DNA of 64,000 nt, taken from assembly GCF_036711975.1 (NCBI RefSeq), contig NC_091975.1:8868501-8932500 (forward strand), read 5' to 3'. Numbering within the stretch: position 1 is the stretch's first letter; the number at the start of each line of letters is the position of its first letter. The notes below the pieces were generated by a model. That model did not search any database. It was not told where the DNA came from and saw nothing but the letters and a program-made list of their open reading frames with translations. This DNA is from Onthophagus taurus. Taxonomy: Eukaryota > Arthropoda > Insecta > Coleoptera > Scarabaeidae. Position numbers and translations under genes: made by a program. Of the stretch, positions 48,201-59,039 are shown piece by piece.

Positions 48201-51200
48201 AGATTCGACACACCCAGAATTATTATTCTATTCCTATAAATCTGGGAGATACGATTTTTTTAAATCAACTCTGCAGCTATTGAGGTTATGTTGGTAAAAA
48301 TACAACTTAAAAAAATCATATCTCAAGAACGAATTGAGATATCATCATGCAATAAAGACCATTTTATAGCAAATTTAATCTAGATTCGACACACCAAGAA
48401 TTATTATTCTATTCCTATAAATCTGGGAGATACGATTTTTTTAATTAAACTCTGCAGTAATTGAGGTTAAGTTGATAAAAATGTAATTTAAAAAAATCGT
48501 ATCTCAAGAACGAATTTAGATATCAAGATGATTTAAACACCATTTTATAGTAAATTTAATCTAGATTCAACACACCAAGAATTATTATTCTATTCCTATA
48601 AATCTGGGAGATACGATTTTTTTTAATCAACTTTGCAGTTATTAAGCTTAAGTTGATAAAAATGCAAATCAAAAAGATCATATCTTAAGAACGAATTGAG
48701 ATATCAGCATGAAATAAACACCATTTTATAGTAAATTTAATCTAGATTTAACATACCAAAGTTGATTTCTTCACTCCTATAAATCTTGGAGATCCAAATA
48801 ATTTATTTTAAAAACACTTCTCTGCTTGTATTCAAATTTTGTGTTAATATTTTTTTTTTTTTTTTGATGCTTGCAAATCCCTTTACTTATTTTTTTTTAT
48901 TTTTTTTATATTTATGTCCATCCTCTTACAGAGCTTCTTGGCTATTATTAACCGATACAATTATTTAATTAATCTAAATGTCTTTTTTCTTTCTCTTAAT
49001 CCGAATTGTAGTGAAGAAGAGGAGGAAATCATCGAAACGTAAGTTAATTTGTTAAAACAAATAGATTTCCCCAAAATTTGACCCTTGCCTCTTTTTCTTG
49101 CAGAAAGTAAGTAGAAAGTAAAGAAATTAGATCCAAAAAATACGTAGACGAGCCAGTAATAAGTTGAAAATCAAGTAGAAAGCCACCGATGCCTGGAGTA
49201 GTAATTTTCTTTGTTCCAATTTAGAGATTTTTTAAAATTTTTGTCCAAAGAAATCTTTTTTGAACCGATTTTTTTCTCATGAGTTTGTTTTTGTCTGTTT
49301 TCTCACCCCCAATGCACCTCCCCCCGATGTCTGTCTGTCTGTCTGTCACTGTGTTCTTGAATCAGGACCACCGTTACCAAAGTAGTAAGCCAAGAAGAGT
49401 AAGTCCAAAACCATAGATTTTTGTACGCGCCGACGGCCTACCACTTTTTTTGCCTACCAAAAATAAAATTGCCTCGAATAAATAAAAACAAAGTGTTCTC
49501 TCTTTCGCATTAAAACAGAAACAACCCGAAAACCACCCTGTTAATTATTTTTTTTAATTATTTTTACCGCGCAAAAAGAGACGACACCCCTTAAAAAAAA
49601 TTATTTTAATTTTTGCTTGCCTTGCACTTGCATGATTTTCGTCAATTTTTACCATGCGCTTAAAAAAGTACGTTCAAAATAAAATTGAATTTTTTTAAAG
49701 GGTTTTTTTTGAAAGAATTCAATTTGAATTAAAAAATAATTTTGCGCCGCATATTTTCTTTTTTATTACACTCGTTGTTTTCTCTGTTCTTTAAAAAACA
49801 CACCATAAAAAAAACACAAAAATCATCACTGCCATTAAAAATTTCACCCAGTCATATCTCAAATAGTAATTGAGATATCAACATGATTTAAACACCATTT
49901 TGTAGTAAATTTAATCCAGATTTAACACTCCAAAAATTATTCCTTTATTCATATTAATCTTGGAGGTACGATTTTTTTAATTCAACACTACGGTTATTGA
50001 GGTTAAGTTGATAAAAATGTCATATCTCAAGAACAAATTGAGATATCATCACCAAATATACACCAATTTAAAGCAAATTTAATTAAGATTTAATGTGTAA
50101 AAAACAATTTCTTTATTTCTATTAATTTCGTCGTTATGATTTTTTTAATTCATCTCCGTATATCTGTATTTATGACGAAATGAGTTAAATGTCAAATTAA
50201 AAAAATCATATCTCAAAAAGTAATTGAGATATCAAGATGAGTTAAACACCATTTTGTAGTAAATTTAATCCAGATTTAACACTCCAAAAATTATTCCTAT
50301 TAATCTTGGAGATACGATTTTTTTAATTCAACTCTGCGATTGTTGAGGTTAAGTTGATAAAAATCCAAATTAAAGAAATCATATCTCAAGAACGAATTGA
50401 GATATTAAAATGATTTAAACACCATTTTATAGTAAATTTAATCCAGATTTAACACACCGAAAATGATTCCTTCATTCCCATAAATCTCGGAGATCTGATT
50501 TTTTTAATTCAACTCTGCGCGTATTGAGGTTCAGTTGATAAAAGTGTAACTTAAAAAAATCATATCTCAAGAACAAATTGAGATATCATCATGAAATATA
50601 CACCAAATTAAAGCAAATTTAATTAAGATTTAATGTGTAAAAAACCATTTTTTTATTTCTATAAATTTCGACGTTATGATTTTTTTAATTCATCTCCGTA
50701 TATCTGTGTTTATGATGAAATGAGTTAAACGTCAAATAAAAAAAATGATATCTCAAAAAGTAATTGAGATATCAAGATGATTTAAACACCATTTTGTAGT
50801 AAATTTAATCCAGATTTAACGCTCCAAAAATTATTCCTTTATTCCTATTAATCTTGGAGATACGATTTTTTTAATTCAACTTTGCGGTTGTTGAGGTTAA
50901 GTTGATAAAAATCTAAATTAAAGAAATCATATCTCAAGAACGAATTGAGATATTAAAATGATTTAAACACCATTTTATAGTAAATTTAATCCAGATTTAA
51001 CACACCAAAAATGATTCCTTCATTTCCATAAATCTCGGAGATACGATTTTTTTAACTCACCTCTGCGCGTATTGAGGTTCAATTGACAAAAGTGTAACTT
51101 AAAAAAATCATATCTCAAGAACAAATTGAGATATCATCATGAAATATATACCAATTTAAAGCAAATTAAATTAAGATTTAATTTGTAAAAAAACATTTCT

Positions 51201-54200
51201 TTATTTCTACAAATTTCGACGTTATGATTTTTTTAATTCATCTCCGTATATCTGTATTTATGACGAAATGAGTTAAATGTCAAATTAAAAAGATCATATC
51301 TCAAAAAGTAATTGAGATATCAAGATGATTTAAACACCATTTTGTAGTAAATTTAATCCAGATTTAACACTCCAAAAATTATTCCTTTATTCCTATTAAT
51401 CTTGGGGATACGATTTTTTTAATTCAACTCTGCGGTTGTTGAGGTTAAGTTGATAAAAATCCAAATTAAAGAAATCATATCTCAAGAACGAAATGAGATA
51501 TTAAAATGATTTAAACACCATTTTATAGTAAATTTAATCCAGATTTAACACACCGAAAATGATTCCTTCATTGCCATAAATCTCGAAGATACGATTTTTT
51601 TAATTCAACTCTGCGCGTATTGAGGTTCAGTTGATAAAAGTGTAACTTAAAAAAATCATATCTCAAGAACAAATTGAGATATCATCATGAAATATACACC
51701 AATTTAAAGCAAATTAAATTAAGATTTAATTTGTAAAAAAACATTTCTTTATTTCTACAAATTTCGACGTTATGATTTTTTTAATTCATCTCCGTATATC
51801 TGTATTTATGACGAAATGAGTTAAATGTCAAATTAAAAAGATCATATCTCAAAAAGTAATTGAGATATCAAGATGATTTAAACACCATTTTGTAGTAAAT
51901 TTAATCCAGATTTAACACTCCAAAAATTATTCCTTTATTCCTATTAATCTTGGGGATACGATTTTTTTAATTCAACTCTGCGGTTGTTGAGGTTAAGTTG
52001 ATAAAAATCCAAATTAAAGAAATCATATCTCAAGAACGAAATGAGATATTAAAATGATTTAAACACCATTTTATAGTAAATTTAATCCAGATTTAACACA
52101 CCGAAAATGATTCCTTCATTGCCATAAATCTCGAAGATACGATTTTTTTAATTCAACTCTGCGCGTATTGAGGTTCAGTTGATAAAAGTGTAACTTAAAA
52201 AAATCATATCTCAAGAACAAATTGAGATATCATAATGAAATATACACCAATTTAAAGCAAATTTAATTAAGATTTAATGTGTAAAAAACAATTTCTTTAT
52301 TTCTATAAATTTCGACGTTATGATTTTTTTAATTCATCTCCATATATCTGTATTTATGACGAAATGAGTTAAAGTGAAATTAAAAAAATCATATCTCAAA
52401 AAGTAATTGAGATATCAAGATGATTTAAACACCATTTTGTAGTAAATTTAATCCAGATTTAACACTCCAAAAATTATTCCTTTATTCCTATTAATCTTGG
52501 AGATACGATTTTTTTTAATTCAATTCTGCGGCTGTTGAGGTTAAGTTGATAAAAATCCAAATTAAAGAAATCATATCTCAAGAACGAATTGAGATATTAA
52601 AATGATTTAAACACCATTTTATAGTAAATTTAATCCAGATTTAACACACCGAAAATGATTCCTTCATTGCCATAAATCTCGGAGATACGATTTTTTTAAC
52701 TCAACTCTGCGCGTATTGAGGTTCAGTTCATAAAAGTGTAACTTAAAAAAATCATATCTCAAGAACAAATTGAGATATCATCATGAAATATACACCAATT
52801 TAAAGCAAATTTAATTAAGATTTAATGTGTAAAAAACCATTTCTTTATTTCTACAAATTTCGACGTTATGATTTTTTTAATTCATCTTCGTATATCTGTA
52901 TTTATGACGAAATGAGTTAAATGTCAAATTAAAAAAATCATATCTCAAAAAGTAATTGAGATATCAAGATGATTTAAACACCATTTTGTAGTAAATTTAA
53001 TCCAGATTTAACACTCCAAAAATTATTCCTTTATTCCTATTAATCTTGGAGATACGATTTTTTTAATGCAACTCTGCGGTTGTTGAGGTTAAGTTGATAA
53101 AAATCCAAATTAAAGAAATCATATCTCAAGAACGAATTGAGATATTAAAATGATTTAAACACCATTTTATAGTAAATTTAATCCAGATTTAACACACCGA
53201 AAATGATTCCTTCATTGCCATAAATCTCGGAGATACGATTTTTTTAACTCAACTCTGCGCGTATTGAGGTTTAGTTCATAAAAGTGTAACTTAAAAAAAT
53301 CATATCTCAAGAACAAATTGAGATATCATCATGAAATATACACCAATTTAAAGCAAATTTAATTAAGATTTAATGTGTAAAAAACCATTTCTTTATTTCT
53401 ATAAATTTCGACGTTATGATTTTTTTAATTCATCTCCGTATATCTGTATTTATGACGAAATGAGTTAAATGTCAAATTAAAAAAATCATATCTCAAAAAG
53501 TAATTGAGATATCAAGATGATTTAAACACCATTTTGTAGTAAATTGAATCCAGATTTAACACTCCAAAAATTATTCCTTTATTCCTATTAATCTTGGAGA
53601 TACGATTTTTTTAATTCAACTCTGCGGTTGTTGAGGTTAAGTTGATAAAAATCCAAATTAAAGAAATCATATCTCAAGAACGAATTGAGATATTAAAATG
53701 ATTTAAACACCATTTTATAGTAAATTTAATCCAGATTTAATACACCGAAAATGATTCCTTTATTCCTATTAATCTTGGAGATATGATTTTTTTAATTCAA
53801 CTCTGCGGTTGTTGAGGTTAAGTTGATAAAAATCCAAATTGAAGATATCATATCTCAAGAACGAATTGAGATATTAAAATGATTTAAACACCATTTTATA
53901 GTAAATTTAATCCAGATTTAACACACCAAAAATGATTCCTTTATTCCTATTAATCTTGGAGATACGATTTTTTTAATTCAACTCTGCGGTTGTTGAGGTT
54001 AAGTTGATAAAAATCCAAATTGAAGAAATCATATCTCAAGAACGAATTGAGATATTAAAATGATTTAAACACCATTTTATAGTAAATTTAATCCAGATTT
54101 AATACACCGAAAATGATTCCTTCATTCCCATAAATCTCGGAGATACAATTTTTTTAACTCAACTCTGCGCGTATTGAGGTTCAGTTGATAAAAGTGTAAC

Positions 54201-57200
54201 TTAAAAAAATCATATCTCAAGAACAAATTGAGATATCATCATTAAATATACACTAATTTAAAGCAAATTTAACCTAGATTCGACACACCAAGAATTATTA
54301 TTCTATTCCTATAAATCTGGGAGATACGATTTTTTTAATCAACTCTGCAGTTATTGAGGTTCAGTTCATCAAAGTGTAACTTAAAAAAATCATATCTCAA
54401 GAACGAATTGAGATACCAAGATGATTTAAACACCATTTTAAAGCAAATTTAATCCAGATTCAACATACCAAAAGTGATTCCTTCATTCCTGAATCTAACA
54501 TTAATATTATAATTAACACAATTAACAATTAATAAAACACGCCAAATAAACACACAAAAATCATTTCAGTCATTAAAAATTTCCAAATAAACACCCAAAA
54601 TCTTATCAGCATTAACTAATTAAAAAGTTTTCGTTATTTAACTTTTCGTTTGAATTATAATAAAGGGAACAAGCTGGTGATCCGGAGTTTATTAAACGCC
54701 AAGACCAGAAAAGATCTGATTTGGACGAGCAGCTGAGAGAGTACATCGCGGAATGGCGCAAACAACGTGCCAAGGAAGAGGAAGACCTCAAAAAATTGAA
54801 GGAGAAACAAGCCAAGCGCAAGGTGACTCGTGCCGAAGAAGAGAAAAAAATGGCTGAGCGTAAGAAGCAGGAAGAAGAACGTCGTGTTCGTGAAATTGAA
54901 GAGAAGAAACAACGCGATATTGAGGAGAAGAGGCAACGTTTGGAGGAAGCCGAAAAGAAACGCCAAGCGATGATGCAAGCGTTGAAAGACCAAACTAAAT
55001 CTAAAGGACCCAACTTTACCATCACCAAAAGAGATCCTGGAGTAAGAATGAAACAAAATTAAAAACTCAAATAACGTTTTATTTTATTTAGTCTAATCTT
55101 TCGGCGGCTCAATTGGAAAGAAACAAAACTAAGGAGCAATTGGAAGAAGAGAAAAAGATTTCTTTGTCCATTCGTATTAAGCCGTTGAAATTGGACGGAC
55201 TTGGAATTGAGCAGTTGCGCCAAAAAGCCACTGAATTATGGGATTGCATCGTTAAATTGGAAACGGAAAAATACGATTTGGAAGAAAGGCAAAAACGTCA
55301 AGATTACGATGTAACACAATTTTTATCCCAAAATCTATTAATTTGATCTCATTATTTTCTTTTATTGTAGCTTAAAGAATTGAAAGAAAGACAGAAACAA
55401 CAATTGAGACACAAAGCTTTGAAGAAAGGTCTCGACCCAGAAGCTTTAACCGGAAAATACCCGGTAAATAATTTAATAAGAAAAGGAAATTAATTTTGTT
55501 AAAATTTATGATTTTATTCAGCCCAAGATTCAAGTTGCCTCTAAATATGAACGTCGCGTTGATACACGGTCATACGATGATAAAAAGAAGCTTTTTGAAG
55601 GTGTAAGTATATTACAAAAAAAAAGTTTAAAAAAATAATTAATAAATTAAAGGGATTTGATCATTTATCATTGGAAATGAATGAAAAACACTGGAGGGAG
55701 AAACAACAAGAATTCGAAAGTAGATCGAGGTGTAAGTTTTAATCAAAAAAGGGGTTGAAATTTGTTTATTAATTGCACGCAATTATTCCCCCAAAGAAAA
55801 ATTATGTTTTTGTCTACGTCTTTGTTTAGTCTCCCCCAGTTTTAAAAATATCTCTTCTTATTTCTGTTTTACGTCTTTTTTATACGTCTCGTTTTTTTCT
55901 GTTTGTTTTTCTTGTACTTCCTTCGTAACATGACCAGGGACTCGAAGAATTGATGAAGGAAACTAACGAGAAATCGTGGAAGGAAAAGAGTGGTCAATTT
56001 GACTCCCGACAAAAAAGTAAGACATTCAAAAAAAAATTTGTTATCTTCTAACAGCATGTATAAAATATCTTAAATTTAATCCAACATATCAAAAAAATCA
56101 TATCTCAAGAACGAATTGAGATATCATCATGAAATAAACACCATTTTATAGTAAATTTAATCCAGATTTAACACACCAAAAATTATTCTTCTATTCCTAT
56201 AAATTTCGGAGATACGATTTTTTTAAATCAACTCTGCGCGTATTGAGGTTCAGTTGATAAAAGTGCAACTTAAAAAATCATATCTCAAGAATGAATTGCG
56301 ATATCATCATGAAATAAACACCATTTTATAGTAAATTTAATCCAGATTTAACACACCAAAAATTATTCTTCTATTCGTATAAATCTCGGAGATACGATTT
56401 TTTTAACTCAACTCTGCGGTTATTAAGGTTAAATTGATAAAAATGCAACTTAAAAAAATCATATCTCAAGAATGAATTGAGCTATCATCATGAAATAAAC
56501 ACCATTTTATAGTAAATTTAATCCAGATTTAACACACCAAAAATTATTCTTCTATTCCTATAAATCTCGGAGATACGATTTTTTTAACTCAACTCTGCGT
56601 TTATTGAGGTTAAGTTGATGAAAATGCAACTTAAAAAAATCATATCTCAAGAATGAATTGAGCTATCATCATGAAATAAACACCATTTTATAGTAAATTT
56701 AATCCAGATTTAACACATCAAAAATTATTTTTCTGTTTCTATAAATCTCGGAGATACGATTTTTTTAACTCAACTCTGCGGTTATTGAGGTTAAGTTGAT
56801 AAATATAGAACTTAAAAAAATCATATCTCAAGAACGAATTGATATATTAAGATAATTTAAACGCCATTTTATAGTAAATTTAATCCAGATTTAACACACC
56901 AAAAATTATTCCTTCATTCCCATAAATCTCGTAGATACGATTTTTTTAATTCAACTCTGCGCGTATTGTGGTTCAGTTGATAAAAGTGCAATTTAAAAAA
57001 ATCATATCTCAAGAACGAATTGAGATATTATCATACAATAAAGACCATTTTATAGTAAATTTAATCTAGATTTGACACACCAAGAATTATTATTCTATTT
57101 CTATAAATCTGGGAGATACGATTTTTTTAATTAAACACTGCAGTAATTGAAGTTGATAAAAATGTAACTCAAAAAGATCATATCTCAAGAACGAATTGAG

Positions 57201-58713
57201 ATATCATGATGAAATAAACAACAGTTTATAGTAAATTTAATCTAGATTCAACACACCAAAAATGTTTCCTTTATTCCTATAAACCTAAGAGATACGATTT
57301 TTCCAAATCAACTCTGCAGTTATTGGTGGAAAGTTGATAAAAATGCAACTCAAAAAGATCATATCTCAAGAACGAATTGAGATATCATCATGAAATAAAC
57401 ACCATTTTATAGTAAATTTAATCCAGATTTAACACACCAAAAATTATTCCTTCAGTCCCATAAATCTCGGAGATACGATTGTTTTAATTCAACTCTGCGC
57501 GTATTGAGGTTCAGTTGATAAAAGTGCAAACTAAAAAAATCATATCTTAAGAACGAATAGAGATATCAAAATGATTTAAACACCATTTTATAGTAAATCT
57601 AATCCAGATTTAACACACCAAAAATTATTCTTATATTCCTATAAATCTCGGAGATACGATTTTTTTAACTCAACTCTGCCATTATTGAGGTTACGTTTAT
57701 ATAAATACAACTTAAAAAAATCATATCTCAAGAACGAATAGAGATATCAAGATGATTTAAACACCATTTTATAGAAAATTTAATTCAAATTTAGTACACC
57801 AAAAATTACTCCTTCATTCCCATAAATCTCGGAGATACGATTTTTTTAATTCAACTCTGCGTTTATTGAGGTTAAATTGATAAAAATGCAAGTTAAAAAA
57901 TCATATCTTAAGAACGAATAAAGATATCACGATAATTTAAACACCATTTTATAGTAAATTTAATCCAAATTTAACACACCAAAAATCATTCCTTCATTCC
58001 CATAAATTTCGGAGATACCATTTTTTTAACTCAACTCTGCCATTGTTGAGGTGCAACTTAAAAAAATCATATCTCAAGAACGAATAGAGATATCAAGATG
58101 ATTTAAACACCATTTTATAGTAAATTTAATCCAGATTTAACACACCAAAAATCATTTCTTCATTCCCATAAATCTCGGAGATACGATTTTTTTAAATCAA
58201 CTCTGCGTTTATTGAGGTTAAATTGATAAAAATGCAAGTTAAAAAATCATATCTCAAGAACGAATTGAGATACCAAAATGATTTAAACGCCACTTTGTAG
58301 CAAATTTAATCCAGATTTAACACACCAAGAAAGATTCTTTTATTCCTATAAATCTCGGAGATACGATTTTTTTAACTCAACTCTGCATTTTAAAAAAATC
58401 TAAAATTGTTTAATGGCATGTTTAAAATGTTTTAAATTTATTTCAAAAGTTAATTTTGATTAATCTTGTAGCAAGACTTCCGAAATGGTTTGGTGAAAGA
58501 CCCGGTAAAAAAGCTGGTGACCCAGAAACACCTGAAGGTGAAGAAGAAGGTAAACAGGCTGTTGATGAAGATGAAGACATCAAGGAACCTGTAATCGAAC
58601 CCGAACCAGAAGAGGAAGAGGAAGAAGAGGAAGTTGAAGTAGATGAGGAGGAAGACGATGAAGAAGAAGAGGAGGAAGAAGAGGAAGAGGAGGAAGAGGA
58701 AGAAGAGGAATAA
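45282..58713 (+). CDS. up: Troponin T (upheld), complete, with satellite-filled introns
   Basis: Coding exons read from splice sites and phase: 45282-45307, 49012-49038, optional 49104-49106, 49366-49398, 54666-55041, 55092-55310, 55371-55463, 55522-55602, then 55653-55731 or 55938-56016, and 58472-58713. Without the 3-nt exon the product is 391 residues. It begins MSDEEDVYSEEEEEIIET and includes AGDPEFIKRQDQKRSDLD, KAKR/KVTRAEEEKK, a long charged helix, MERNKT-like LERNKTKEQLEEEKKISLSI, WDCIVKLETEKYDLEERQKR, LKKGLDPEALTGKYPPKIQ and LPKWFGERPGKKAG, ending in a long Glu-rich tail typical of insects. Troponin T anchors the troponin complex to tropomyosin on the thin filament and passes on the calcium signal. 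Introns at 45.3-49.0, 49.4-54.7 and 56.0-58.5 kb are almost wholly satellite. Several small 5' exons fit the known variable N-terminus of insect troponin T. Confidence 0.95.
45308..45562 (+). other. Troponin T intron, unique part before satellite E2
   Basis: The donor GTAAGT at 45308 starts a 3.7-kb intron. The first ~250 bp are unique AT-rich sequence. Confidence 0.6.
45563..48795 (+). repeat. Satellite E, array E2 inside a troponin T intron
   Basis: About eighteen ~180-bp monomers related to E1, distinguished by TAAATCTGGGAGATACGATT, AACTCTGCAGTTATTGAGG and TAAATTTAATCTAGATTCGA. A four-monomer block is duplicated at 722 bp: for example AACGACTTTAGATATCATGA at 46521 and 47243, with the same private variants running through about 46.39-47.82 kb. 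Orientation is the same as E1, F and E3. Confidence 0.95.
49104..49106 (+). other. Candidate 3-nt troponin T microexon
   Basis: An excellent acceptor (CTCTTTTTCTTGCAG) is followed after exactly AAA by a perfect donor (GTAAGT). Upstream exon 3 ends in phase after AC, so inclusion changes ACG ACC into ACA AAG ACC, adding one lysine and preserving the frame. A longer exon from this acceptor would meet an in-frame TAA at once. It lies 65 bp after exon 3. Insect troponin T is known for small alternative N-terminal exons. It may instead be a splicing decoy. Confidence 0.45.
49329..49347 (+). repeat. CTGT microsatellite
   Basis: Tandem TGTC/CTGT tetranucleotide run ending about 20 bp before the acceptor of the alternative exon at 49366. 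It may contribute to its pyrimidine tract. Confidence 0.8.
49366..49398 (+). CDS. up: Small, probably alternative troponin T exon (TTVTKVVSQE)
   Basis: A 33-nt exon bounded by TCTTGAATCAG and GTAAGT. Joined after exon 3 it reads T-TTVTKVVSQE and flows into EEQAGDPEF of the next exon. Its length is a multiple of three, so it can be skipped without changing frame, as for the alternative 5' exons of other insect troponin T genes. Confidence 0.75.
49399..49849 (+). other. Troponin T intron, unique part before array F
   Basis: AT-rich intronic sequence with homopolymer runs. No feature recognised. Confidence 0.6.
49850..54490 (+). repeat. Satellite F: trimeric higher-order repeat (~547 bp) inside a troponin T intron
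   Basis: Three monomer types alternate: two E-like (one with CAAAAAGTAATTGAGATATC upstream, one with CTCTGCGCGTATTGAGGTTC) and one G-like (TTTCGACGTTATGATTTTTT, TATCTGTATTTATGACGAAA). The GACGAAATGAGTT tag recurs near 50173, 50713, 51261, 51808, 52357, 52903 and 53452, intervals of about 540-549 bp. Copies at about 51.26-51.81 and 51.81-52.36 kb share private variants (CTTGGGGATACG, CGAAATGAGATATT, CTCGAAGATACG), so they were duplicated recently. After about 53.7 kb the order degenerates into E-like monomers only. Confidence 0.95.
55653..55731 (+). CDS. up: Troponin T mutually exclusive exon, version a
   Basis: A 79-nt exon encoding GFDHLSLEMNEKHWREKQQE then FESRSR plus one base, with an AAAG acceptor and GTAAGT donor. 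It is the first of a pair of equal length and phase and corresponds to the well-known alternative exon pair near the C-terminus of insect troponin T. The pyrimidine tract of its acceptor is weak (AATAAATTAAAG), which may make its use dependent on regulators. Confidence 0.9.
55938..56016 (+). CDS. up: Troponin T mutually exclusive exon, version b
   Basis: A 79-nt exon encoding GLEELMKETNEKSWKEKSGQ then FDSRQK plus one base, aligned with version a residue by residue (G-x-x-L/E…NEK-W-EK). 79 is not a multiple of three, so including both or neither would shift the frame of the last exon, which enforces exclusive choice. The upstream intron has a long pyrimidine-rich stretch (55850-55925). Confidence 0.92.
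56080..58390 (+). repeat. Satellite E, array E3 inside the last troponin T intron
   Basis: About thirteen ~178-bp E-type monomers, mixing variants found in E1 (AACTCTGCGTTTATTGAGG), F (GCGCGTATTGAGGTTCAG) and E2 (TTTAATCTAGATT…CACTGCAGTAATTGA at 57.06-57.32 kb). The array starts ~65 bp after alternative exon b and ends ~80 bp before the last exon. Confidence 0.95.
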
Positions 58714-58752
58714 AAAGAAATATTTTTTTTAACGGATTAAAAAAGGTGTAAG

Positions 58753-58929
58753 AATAAAAAAGTTATATATTTACATGAGATGAGATAATTATTTTGAAGG
58801 CCAAAGTTATTTAATAAAAGCTACAAAGTAATATATTTAAAACAGTTTTGTTCTCTATTTTTTTTTCTTCCACTCGTTGTCTATTTCGCGTAAATTGTAA
58901 CGATAATATTATTATTATTATAAAATAAA
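58753..58929 (+). terminator. Troponin T 3' UTR with three poly(A) signals
   Basis: AATAAA at 58753-58758, 58813-58818 and 58924-58929, from 40 to 211 bp after the stop codon. Confidence 0.75.
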
Positions 58930-59039
58930 GTTGTATTTGTAATTCATGAAACAATTTTTGCTTTTATTTTACTACTAATCCTAAATAATATATATTTGTT
59001 ATTATATTTTAAACCCAACTCAGCATATTTGGTTATAGA

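Noticed and set aside
54612..55056. Minus-strand open frames of 133 and 138 codons
   Set aside because: Antisense shadows of the Glu/Lys/Arg-rich troponin T exon.
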